NCBI GenBank assembly: GCA_022578605.1
Contig: MU394061.1
Span: forward strand, 496,001 to 560,000
Length of the DNA stretch: 64,000 bases
Reading direction: 5' to 3'
DNA from: Camillea tinctor
Taxonomy: Eukaryota > Ascomycota > Sordariomycetes > Xylariales > Xylariaceae
Under the pieces are notes generated by a model. That model did no database searches and was not told the origin of the DNA. It was given only the letters and a program-made list of their open reading frames with translations. A program made the translations under genes and the position numbers. Of this stretch, positions 55,768 to 64,000 are shown piece by piece (the stretch's first letter is position 1; each line of letters begins with the position of its first letter).

Positions 55768-57051
55768 TCAAATAATTTTGACCTCCACTGTGATCCCAAA
55801 ATGGTCACTAACCGATAAGTCCTGCCCCCCCACGTTCGTTTTAAGACCTATACCGAAACGGCCGATCTTGCCAGTAAACTCTTGAGCTTTAACCGGTGCA
55901 CGCATCTCAATGGATCCCTGGTAAAAGAATCCTCTGTATTTCGTCCGATGAGGTGAATCCATGCCGCCGTCCACTAGCCCTCCATGAATAATATCCTTAG
56001 ATTTTACGCCTGCCAGCAACGTAGAGATTACTGCCTGCTGCTGGGAATACAGCTCTTCCAACCGTCTCCCCAAACCTCCTAAATCAAGGTCCGTCGTACC
56101 TAAGCGGAGCAGCCGTTTTGGTTGATCGAGTCCCTGATTCTCAGATGACACGGGGATGTCGACGATAAGAACATTACTCCTCATATTTGGGACATAAGGG
56201 ACACGGAAGGTTTTTGCTATCGGGAGATCCCGTGAAATTAGCATGAGACTAAGGTCTGCATTGGACTTCCAGTATCTTTCTTCTGGGTCGCGGGACAGCT
56301 CGCAAAGCCAATCGGGTGGCTTCACATCAGAGAGTACAAAGTTCTCCTGAACCCATTTGTCGTCGAGAATCGCCCTCAGTGATTCCTTGAGGACTCCTCC
56401 GAGCATTATAACGAGATCATGAGGTTTTTGGCCAAACATAGTTCTCAAATAGGTAAGAGCAGCAGAGGCACGAGCTCCGATGTTGGCGGATGGGGAAAAC
56501 AAATTCCACGATGCAACTTTGAGTGTGTGTCCCCGCTTGAGTGTTTCATTCTTGCTACGAGAAGGCTCCCAGGTTGAAGGTCGGGGTTGGTAGATGCGCG
56601 GCTGGGCGAAATGAGGTTGGTTCATTGGTTCATCTATAGATTCGTCTGGATCTCTTAGAGTGAGGTCTAGCTCCGGATACATAGAAATGACCTCTATGTA
56701 TATCATGTTGAATTCGAAATCGTTAAGGTCATCGGGGTCGCGCCAATCGTTGCGGCTGCTCATTAGCTCACCCATCAATGCATGTATTACTTGGGATTCT
56801 TCTTGTGTGTGTGCAAGAGACGGATTGTGAGGTTGAGTGGAGTCCCGGGAATATGACTTCCAGCGTCGATTCAAGTCCGGTGAATTTTTTCGGCATGGGG
56901 TGATATATTTAGAATATCTTTGGCCTACAGATAGGAGTGGACGCATTTCACTGGTCCTCAAGCGACCTCTGCTATGGATATAAAGGGGAGTGCCTCGGAA
57001 TGCTAACAGAGCCAGACGTGCCCGTGAATGCAGGCTTAACATGAGCGCCAT
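55768..57051 (-). CDS. Endonuclease/exonuclease/phosphatase-fold (TDP2-like) protein, degenerate active site
   Basis: 427 residues from MALMLSLHSRARLAL (57051); the frame is open to 57216 but that leader is unlike protein. The N-terminus is Arg/Ser/Leu-rich, possibly a mitochondrial presequence. Residues about 185-427 follow the EEP order: LKVASWNLFSP, a GGVLKESLRAIL helix with the metal-site Glu, LISRDLP, RSNVLIVDIPV, LRLGTTDLDLGG (usually TTHL), IIHGGLVDGG (usually a GDFN-type motif) and SDHFGI with the terminal His. Two catalytic motifs are altered (His to Asp; Asp-Asn motif lost), so it may be inactive or altered in chemistry. Fungal expansions of such EEP proteins are common. Its start region faces the HET gene's 5' side. 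Confidence 0.75.
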   Translation of the reverse strand: MALMLSLHSRARLALLAFRGTPLYIHSRGRLRTSEMRPLLSVGQRYSKYITPCRKNSPDLNRRWKSYSRDSTQPHNPSLAHTQEESQVIHALMGELMSSRNDWRDPDDLNDFEFNMIYIEVISMYPELDLTLRDPDESIDEPMNQPHFAQPRIYQPRPSTWEPSRSKNETLKRGHTLKVASWNLFSPSANIGARASAALTYLRTMFGQKPHDLVIMLGGVLKESLRAILDDKWVQENFVLSDVKPPDWLCELSRDPEERYWKSNADLSLMLISRDLPIAKTFRVPYVPNMRSNVLIVDIPVSSENQGLDQPKRLLRLGTTDLDLGGLGRRLEELYSQQQAVISTLLAGVKSKDIIHGGLVDGGMDSPHRTKYRGFFYQGSIEMRAPVKAQEFTGKIGRFGIGLKTNVGGQDLSVSDHFGITVEVKII

Positions 57052-57216
57052 ATTGGTGGTATAAGTGCTTGTTTCACATGTGGAATGACTGCCTGACTGG
57101 TCAAGATAGAGGGCCGAGAAATCGTGATATGATGAAGTGAAAACTTTGTAGAGGGAAGACACGACCAAATTAACGAGTCGACAAGTGACACTCGTAGAAA
57201 GGGTAAATGTTCCCAT

Positions 57217-57830
57217 TTATGGGGGAAGATCAGGTGAGAATACTGAATACCTAGACATCATTTGTGTGGAGATAAGGCGTAGTGCGGGGTTGGCTCAGTC
57301 CGTGCTCGGCGAATCATCACGACCAAGGGGCTGGATATGGAATAATGTGGATATGGTATATTTGTTGTTGTAGGAGTGATGGTGAAAGCTAGGTTACTGG
57401 TACTGCATCGCTAACATTTATAGCATACCCCACCAGGGCCAAGCAGGTGCTTAGGTAATCACTATGTTCAGGGGCTACAACTTATACGATATCCGCTTCA
57501 TAACGATACAGGTAGTGTACAAAACTATATCGTAATAGCGAGAGTTTATTGTACTGGTACTGGATTCGCTTTTCCAAGGACGAGGCGAGCGGATGAGTAG
57601 ATCGCCGCGGGTGCTCCCGAAGCGGGGCCTAAGGGTTCGAATGTCTAAACTAGGTTAGTAAAATAGACAAGCCTGGCAGGTAACATTGATGACTTCGGAA
57701 TCAGGTCATGATATATATGAAAGCATGACTTACCTGTTGTTAGATAGAAGTTAACTTATTGTTTGTATGCGCATAATCAAAAATCACATAGTAACTAGTT
57801 TATAGCCTTCTACACAAACATAAACATAGC
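57217..57830. promoter_or_regulatory. Divergent intergenic between EEP-fold and HET genes
   Basis: 614 bp; AT-rich near the HET start. No specific element identified. Confidence 0.45.
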
Positions 57831-59798
57831 ATGGCGACCCACGACGCCTCCCCGTACAGAAGCCGAAAAATGGATGATGTAAAAGAGTCATTGTTCCAAA
57901 TCTCGAGGCACCACGGACGACCCCTCATCTCCCTTCTTCTTGATATTAGCCGGTGCCTAGAACCACCCGAATGTTTTCTTCCTAGATTTCTTCGCCATCT
58001 CGAATGCCTTCGCGTGGATCCCAATGACAACCAGAGCCCCACGTTGCTCCGGGTCCATGTGAACGCTTTCAAAGACAGAGACTATGTTGCTCTATCGTAC
58101 CCGTGGGCGACTGCTGGGCGTAATGGCAGGTATATCGTCCAAAATAGAAATAAAGACCGGAAGTTCGCGTCAGCAGTGCGCGATCGGGTTTTCAGGCGAG
58201 CCATACAATATATGCGACGTAAGGATGTGAAGAAGTTATGGATTGACAAGCATTGCATACCGCAGAAAACAGACTGCAACAAAACTGCTTGCCGCCACCG
58301 GTTATGCAAGAGAAAGAAAATTGGCCTCAAGTCTATGAACTGGGTGTTTAAGCTCAGTGAACATCCCGTGGCGTTACTAGACCGGCCACTACGATCGCGG
58401 CGCGACTTAAGACTCCTAAACGGGATATTAAAGGGGAGTTTCGTGGACGATACGACAGGTGGTCTTCGACTTTCGATGAGAAAAAGCACCCAGCAGGTCA
58501 CGGACGCACTGCGGGTGTTGTTCAAGATTACGAGCGGAGATTGGTGGGAGCGAGCTTGGCCATTCCAAGAGACTTACCTTGCGGGCATAGCGATGATTCT
58601 GCTCATTCAGCATCCACGCGCCTGGGAAGGACAAAAACGAAGTTACGCCATCTTTGATAATATACCGGGCGAACTCTGTATTAATGCGGTCGATTTCTTT
58701 ACCCAGGCCACCAGATTATGTCTTGCTTTTCGATACAGCACGCCTTCGATGACAGAAAAAGAACGGACGTTGATTAGAAACATCTTGGGCAAGACGGCAA
58801 GGTACACCGTTTTGCTCAAGAAGTCCGAATCTATGGCCTTGAAAATTATCAGAAGCGTTCTGGAAAAAGACATTCACAACCCATGGGATCGGCTTTCTAT
58901 CGCTGCAAATTGCTGTGGATATCCAGAACGCCTAGACGTGCACAAGTTGCGACAAGGGAACTGCAGCCTCAGTCTGTCAATGCTGGCAATGTGCCTTTTG
59001 AACGGCCAGATTCTCCATAACGGACTGGCAAGTTATCCTCCGGAATCTACGACCCTTTCCGGATTCTTGGGAGCCTACTTTTTCAACCAATTTCGTCCGC
59101 CTCGAATACAGTACAGCCTAACCTTCAACAAAGGCTGTCGATTTGTTGATGTAAAACTAACGAAAGACGGCATCGTAACTAGGGGGCATGTCTGGACACT
59201 TGGCAAGATTATCGAAACCGCAACATTCGGAAATAAATTGCCCTTCATAAAGTACCCAAGGCCCAACCTGAAATTGTGGGAACAGCAACGCCTTGCACAG
59301 CTTTCTCATAACCTGAAAAAACTTTCCTCAGCTACCACTTTGGCAAGCCAGCTCGAGTACTTCCTTTATAAGGGTGCTGTTAGTAGCAAGCTTTCCTGGC
59401 ACGAAAAGTACAGGCTTACAGTTGCGAGGGAAATTGCCCGTGCGATTCGAGAGGGTCAAACATTACGGCTCGGAAGTTCTTGGGATACTGACAGAGGGTC
59501 GCCTAGATACACCGCTATCTTTATTTGGGACAATGATCGCCCCAACAATTTGCACAAGGCAGCGTTTGCCTTCACTGCTTTACAGCCAAAAAAGACCGGC
59601 TTCCAAGGCCACGATGCAGTTGGTACAGATCGTCATGTTTCCCTTGAAGTAGAGATGAAAATCGCGACAGGACAAAATAGGGGCCATACTCCGCGATTGT
59701 ATGTTAAAAGTTGGCTTCTTGGATTGTGGTTTACGGAATGCCCCGAAAGGGAGGTGATATTTCCATGGCCTCCGGGGCTACATAATGTTAGACCTTAA
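57831..59798 (+). CDS. HET-domain protein (heterokaryon incompatibility type)
   Basis: A 655-residue single-exon protein. HET motifs appear in order: YVALSYPWATA (about residue 84), KKLWIDKHCIPQ (about 133) and DWWERAWPFQETYLA (about 230). The domain is divergent: SYPW replaces the usual SYxWG, and a Cys-rich insert (CNKTACRHRLCKRKK) follows the second motif. The C-terminal 400 residues are typical of large HET proteins, with CCGYPERLDV and no NACHT, WD40 or ankyrin repeats. HET domains trigger cell death when self/non-self cues meet in fused hyphae; whether this copy does so is unknown. It lies about 10 kb from the gasdermin-subtilase pair. A dispersed repeat starts 53 bp after the stop. Confidence 0.85.
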   Translation: MATHDASPYRSRKMDDVKESLFQISRHHGRPLISLLLDISRCLEPPECFLPRFLRHLECLRVDPNDNQSPTLLRVHVNAFKDRDYVALSYPWATAGRNGRYIVQNRNKDRKFASAVRDRVFRRAIQYMRRKDVKKLWIDKHCIPQKTDCNKTACRHRLCKRKKIGLKSMNWVFKLSEHPVALLDRPLRSRRDLRLLNGILKGSFVDDTTGGLRLSMRKSTQQVTDALRVLFKITSGDWWERAWPFQETYLAGIAMILLIQHPRAWEGQKRSYAIFDNIPGELCINAVDFFTQATRLCLAFRYSTPSMTEKERTLIRNILGKTARYTVLLKKSESMALKIIRSVLEKDIHNPWDRLSIAANCCGYPERLDVHKLRQGNCSLSLSMLAMCLLNGQILHNGLASYPPESTTLSGFLGAYFFNQFRPPRIQYSLTFNKGCRFVDVKLTKDGIVTRGHVWTLGKIIETATFGNKLPFIKYPRPNLKLWEQQRLAQLSHNLKKLSSATTLASQLEYFLYKGAVSSKLSWHEKYRLTVAREIARAIREGQTLRLGSSWDTDRGSPRYTAIFIWDNDRPNNLHKAAFAFTALQPKKTGFQGHDAVGTDRHVSLEVEMKIATGQNRGHTPRLYVKSWLLGLWFTECPEREVIFPWPPGLHNVRP

Positions 59799-59850
59799 AA
59801 AGACTTGAAGTTTTTGGTCGGTGGCATACTTGATCGGAAATATCGATGTC

Positions 59851-59976
59851 AGGGTCTAGGAAGGAACAAAAAGAGATATTTGTATATAGGTGACAGTGAA
59901 ATTCATAGTTGTAGTTAGTTCCTCGCACAACAACGAATTGATTATCGAAGCACTTGCTTGGTCCCTCTTGACAATT
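59851..59976 (+). repeat. Dispersed repeat, copy B
   Basis: Partner of 28521-28645, same orientation. Relative to copy A this one more often has T or A where A has C or G, as expected of repeat-induced point mutation but also of ordinary decay. Confidence 0.75.
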
Positions 59977-61547
59977 ACTGACATAGAATTCTTTCTAGTA
60001 ACGTCTTCATGCGGCCCAGTTTCCCAGGGCTACCTCATTTCGAAATTAACACAAGAATATCTTTACACCAGAGAACTCAGTAGAATAGTTCTCTGACGGG
60101 CTGTCCCTTGATCAAGGGACCCCCTATTTTCTCTCAAAACCTTGAATCCTCGATCATTCATAAACGACAAGTTGCAGTAACTTCACCCTCGGTAGCATCT
60201 CTTATTGGGCCCCTACCATCATTTCTTCACCGCTCCGGATACGAATTTCTTGATTATATCGAGGAATTCGTTATGTTCGCCCCGGTCTCAGTTTAGGGTA
60301 GTGCCTTGAGATCTTCTCATCACCGAAGCTGCCGGTTTCTGCTGTAGATAAGGCCACGCTCCGTTGCCTTTAATATCGTTCATCAATGCATATATACTCC
60401 CCCAGCCTTGTGATGTGGAGTCCTCCGCAACTTGCACCGGAGTGATCGGGAAGCTAAAAGCTCCGAGAAAGGCATACGCGTCCCCCCACTGACGGGATGA
60501 CATCTCATTTTCTGTCTTTGGGAAACCTCATGAGGCTGCCGGTGGGTCGGTCGGTTCTATGTACACATGTTTACATAAAAGCCCTCGCGGAATTTAGAAA
60601 CGTGCGATGCCGAGATGATCGCCAAATAATGGAGACTGATCCGGAAGCCGCCAAGTCCTTGTCAAATTAAACCGGACCTGGAATTCTCGATTACACTATG
60701 ATATGCGAAAAGCAGGAAGGCAAGGGCGTCCCTTTGACATAATTTCTTTTCAATTTCTTTCGTTACTCTTGTTCCCCTTTGCTCTTCACATCAAGGCATC
60801 ATGTTTTAATCCTATAGCTATTGCCGAAAAGCAAGGTGGTGTATTATAGGCAACGATGGGTCCCTGGATGCGCACTGACATTGCGAGAACCTTGTTGCAC
60901 AAGAATGCCAAGTCGGATCAAGAAGCTATTAAGCTCCTATACGTTAATATGCCGTGAAAGCTTATACCTTCATGGTGACTAATCTGATTGAACCTGTCAT
61001 AGGCGCTCGCATCGAATTACCTCACCTTGATATCTTACTTTATGCTAGATCTAGCGGCGACGCAAGATGACTTACAACAAGTCTTGGGAAATATTAAAGC
61101 CAAACTAGTATACGCTATTATAATATGAACTTCTCACAATATGAATTCTGAATCTAGGTACGTTCTTCAACATGACAGGGGTCACTAGTTTATAAACGAG
61201 GAACGAGTAGATATACCAGTCCAAAGGATATATGATTGGCCAATCAAACAATGAATTGCAATTCTATAGAAAAAGAAACATGAAACATATACACATAACG
61301 AGCAAGATAGAAGAATCTCCCCCGCACTCCCCCCCGTATCATCCTCCCCATCATCATCATGATCCATATCCTACATATGTACCTGAAGGCTCAATGGGCT
61401 GTCCCTCCCTAAAGTGAAGACACAGGGAAAGCGTGCTTGAACAAGAACCCAATGGAACCCCAACCCCTTTCCTTCCTTTCCTCCAAACCAACCACTCATC
61501 TGTGTTGCTTTGCGTTTTGTTTTTTTGGTTTCCCTTAAGCGTGTCGC
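59977..61547. other. Intergenic, no supported gene
   Basis: 1.57 kb. Open pieces at 60108-60296 (+) and 60288-60503 (-) show no family. The stretch 61300-61430 is CA/CT-rich 3' flank of the secreted-protein gene. Confidence 0.5.
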
Positions 61548-62264
61548 TTAAGAGTGAGAGCCAGTGCCGATGCAGTAGGGGACGGGGTAGGTGGTGCTGT
61601 TGCAAAGGCGGATGACACCCTCGACCCAGTTCAGGTTGCCGTAGTTCTGGCTGGTATAGGTGTCGCTGGTAAAGGCCTCCTTGCTGGGGGCGTCGACGCA
61701 GCCGTAGATGTAGTTGCCCTCGACGCGGCGGACCTTGGGCTGGGAGACGACGAGGCCGAACTGGCCGTCGGGGACCGTGTAGGTGAAGGTCTGAGTCTCG
61801 ACTGTCGTCCAGGTCTCGGTGTACGACACTTGGAGCATCACCGCGAGGAGCTTCTCGAGGCTGTTGACGGTGACACTTTCAGACACGGAGACCGAGTTGG
61901 CCAGCATGTAACCGTTGGCGATGGAAACGGTAGCGGTACCGCCCTGGGCAGACACGACGGGCGAAATGCCGACATCCCAGTTCAGGAAACTGGTGTCGGA
62001 CAAGACTTGGACCTCGCTGGACTCGTCACAGCCACGGGCCTTCTTGCCCGAGGGGGCGGGGGAAGAAGTCAGCTCGCGGGCGGCGGGGGCGGGGCCGAGG
62101 TTGTCGCGGGCGACCATAGCTTGGTACTCGGCCTCCTTGACGATGCTGTGGGAGCCATCGGCACCGATGAGGACGACGTCGTCGAATTGAAGCTGCTGGG
62201 GCTTAGGGATAGCAGAAGCAGTGCCGGCAATGGCGAGGATCTGAGAGAGATGACGGAACAACAT
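61548..62264 (-). CDS. Secreted effector-like protein
   Basis: A 238-residue single-exon protein with a signal peptide (LFRHLSQILAIAGTASA, residues 2-18). A pro-region rich in Ala/Pro (about 20-78) leads to a beta-rich domain at about 79-238 starting CDESSEVQVLSDTSFLNWDVG, with GYMLANSVSVSESVTVN and a C-terminal GNLNWVEGVIRLCNSTTYPVPYC. Four Cys lie in the mature domain. The family recurs in plant-associated ascomycetes, where it is annotated as effector-like; its biochemical role is unknown. A TATA box sits 191 bp upstream. High third-position GC. Confidence 0.72.
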   Translation of the reverse strand: MLFRHLSQILAIAGTASAIPKPQQLQFDDVVLIGADGSHSIVKEAEYQAMVARDNLGPAPAARELTSSPAPSGKKARGCDESSEVQVLSDTSFLNWDVGISPVVSAQGGTATVSIANGYMLANSVSVSESVTVNSLEKLLAVMLQVSYTETWTTVETQTFTYTVPDGQFGLVVSQPKVRRVEGNYIYGCVDAPSKEAFTSDTYTSQNYGNLNWVEGVIRLCNSTTYPVPYCIGTGSHS

Positions 62265-62454
62265 CTTGAATAAAAGATAGTGGGTTGTTTATGGTTGGTA
62301 GTTGGAACGAGTGAAACTCTCAAGTAAAAGAATGACTAGAGTTGCGAGTGAAATCTCTCTCAAGAATGAGTGGTGGATTGGATGAGTGGAGGAGGAAGTG
62401 GTGATGGTGGTGGTGAGGACTTCTTCTTCTCGTCAAGGCCATCGCATCCGTCGA

Positions 62455-62464
62455 CCTTTATAGA
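62455..62464 (-). promoter_or_regulatory. TATA box of secreted effector-like gene
   Basis: TCTATAAAGG on the minus strand, 191 bp before the ATG at 62264; CT-rich leader follows. Confidence 0.6.
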
Positions 62465-63449
62465 CCTCATCTTCGATATAGAACGTCCGATGTTGCCGCA
62501 CGAGATCTCGTGTGTTCGGATCAAAAAAACGTGAAGATTTACCAGGGCCGTATAGACTGACCAGGGTGTATAGTCTTTAACTTTCTAGAAGACCCATGCT
62601 TGAGCGCTGATTGGCTAGATAACCCCCATGTAATAGACCAGAGTAACATCAACCACACTAACAACGACTACCGTGAACTTCTGCTTAGTTTCAGACGATC
62701 AACTAGTCCCTTTTAACTGCCGGTAAACTGAGCTGAAAATCTAATCCTGTTTCTGAGCCTCATGCATAGTGCCAAGGATGGGTCCTTGCTATCCTGAATC
62801 TATGCAATAAGGGGCCATGATGTTTGAGGCTGAGCTGAGCTAAACCCTTGTTAGGTAATCGGTCTATCCAACGGTTATTCTGCCACGAGCGCCAAGGATC
62901 TTCTTGACAGCTGGTAGTACAGTTTTTGAGACTCGGGTTCCTATACTTCTCGTCAACCCCCTGAACGGCACATGGTAGCCTCCCCCTTAGTGCTACTGTA
63001 TCGTATACCAAACTCACATGGATAGGTACTTGCTACCTCCTACGGGCCGCGGATGCTACAGTGGTATTCGCATGCTCACTGTGCAACAGCTGTTGACGGA
63101 AGCTTAGAGATCTCCTCGTGGTGGAACATCCCTGTGAGGCAGTGCTTATGAAACTTATTAAGAAAAAGTCCCCATTACCTTAAGAAGCAAGTTATGCAGA
63201 CCTCGTGATGCTAGATAGCCATGCTTTGGATAGATTAAAGGGATATTCGCTTGGCAACCTAACGAAATTGGGTTTTCAAGTTGAGTATACATCTTTTTTT
63301 GGACATCCCTGACGAACGTGGTTCCCGAAGGGGAACTGAGCAATCGCTAGGGAAGATACGATTCTGGATGATGCTTGATGATGCTCGGACGATGCGGAGA
63401 CTTGCGGAGAGCTGCGGAAAGCTTACAAAGATGATCAAGTTCAAAGTCA

Positions 63450-63460
63450 ATATATAAAGG
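63450..63460 (+). promoter_or_regulatory. TATA box of cysteine-rich secreted gene
   Basis: TATATAAAGG about 190 bp before the ATG at 63648, followed by a long CA/CT-rich leader (63477-63620), as in strongly expressed fungal genes. Confidence 0.65.
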
Positions 63461-63647
63461 ATCAAGTCGAACCTTCAACTACGATCTACCTCACCACCCT
63501 CACCACCCATCCACACACACTCATCCATCCAAGTGTACCGTCATTCTTTTTGATTACAGACATTCATTCATTTCTCATCTTGAGATCTAACTTCACTCGC
63601 TTTTTTTTCACATCACACTTCAGCAACAAGCACAATATCTTTTCAAG

Positions 63648-64000
63648 ATGCAGCTCATCTCCAGCCTCTGCCTCTCTCTTGCCTTCCTCGCTGTCTCCGT
63701 TCGCGGTGATCTGCACCCGGACTGCGTTTGCAACAACGACGGCACCTACAACTGGCGCTTGACCATTAAGGCCTGCACTGAGTACAACAACAAGGCCTAC
63801 CAGTGGGGTGGTTCCACCTACAACACCCCTACAGGACGAGTAAGTTCATCCATATCCTGACCACCCCTGCTCTTATTCCCTCAACGCGCCTAAACTGACC
63901 GCCTCGACTGTAGTGTGACGCTGCCGCCAACAGCCAGATCGCCGGTAAAGAGTGGGAAGCAGCCTGCAAGGCCATTGCCCAGCAGGGCTTCCAGTGCGTG
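63648..64000 (+). CDS. Small cysteine-rich secreted protein, 3' end outside window
   Basis: Exon 1 is 63648-63839; the intron 63840-63913 (GTAAGT...CTGTAG) joins GR to CDAAAN in frame; exon 2 runs past the edge. Signal peptide QLISSLCLSLAFLAVSVRG (about residues 2-20), then DLHPDCVCNNDGTYNW and Cys at even spacing (C-x-C, KACTEY, GRC, AACKAI, GFQC), a likely disulfide-bonded mature protein of some 75-90 residues. Resembles small secreted proteins reported as candidate effectors; no enzyme motif. Divergent from the other secreted-protein gene. Confidence 0.78.

Larger units (their letters stand above)
62265..63647. other. Divergent intergenic between two secreted-protein genes
   Basis: 1.38 kb holding both promoters. 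No gene seen; both genes have TATA boxes at nearly the same distance from their start codons. Confidence 0.5.

Noticed and set aside
57585..57650. tRNA-like GGGTTCGAAT box near 57630
   Set aside because: No acceptor stem, anticodon arm or A box around it.

Overview
The window is a filamentous ascomycete (Pezizomycotina) nuclear contig. The evidence is short GT...AG introns of about 45-140 nt with internal CTNAY branch sites, Zn2Cys6, HET, fungal bZIP and DUF-type families found only in fungi, AT-biased spacers and small cysteine-rich secreted proteins. A Sordariomycete is my best guess, but no marker here fixes the genus. I reassembled most genes from exons; the joins given in the entries keep the reading frame and restore family motifs. 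I see no tRNA, rRNA or CRISPR.

Layout. 1-9.5 kb is housekeeping-like: an MFS exporter cut by the left edge, an RNase H-like protein, a low-complexity protein, a Topors-like RING E3, the replication regulator Sld2 and an unknown protein. 10.9-19.2 kb holds a secreted cyanovirin-N homology protein, an intact NADPH-cytochrome P450 reductase, a broken P450 and a Zn2Cys6 regulator with a single in-frame stop. 20.1-24.9 kb is a myo-inositol transporter plus a Gfo/Idh/MocA (inositol 2-dehydrogenase-like) pair. 24.9-30.7 kb is gene-poor. 30.7-38.4 kb has a bZIP regulator, a class V aminotransferase, an SDR and a Ser/Thr-rich CBM19 surface protein.

The most interesting part is 40.5-52.1 kb, which looks like a fungal programmed-cell-death/allorecognition locus. 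A DUF7580-subtilase (S8) gene faces a gasdermin-like gene, the arrangement known from the het-Q1/het-Q2 system of Podospora anserina, where a subtilisin-like protease activates a gasdermin. In this genome both partners carry reading-frame breaks, and the protease has His where the catalytic Asp belongs. Downstream, a minisatellite appears on both sides of a DUF7924 gene and a 783-bp MITE with TA target duplication, and the far copy abuts a relic of a second subtilase gene. A C2H2 zinc-finger/TPR-like gene is divergently transcribed from the protease. A HET-domain gene lies 10 kb further on, beyond chorismate synthase and a degenerate EEP-fold gene. The right end carries two secreted, effector-like genes, the last cut by the window edge.
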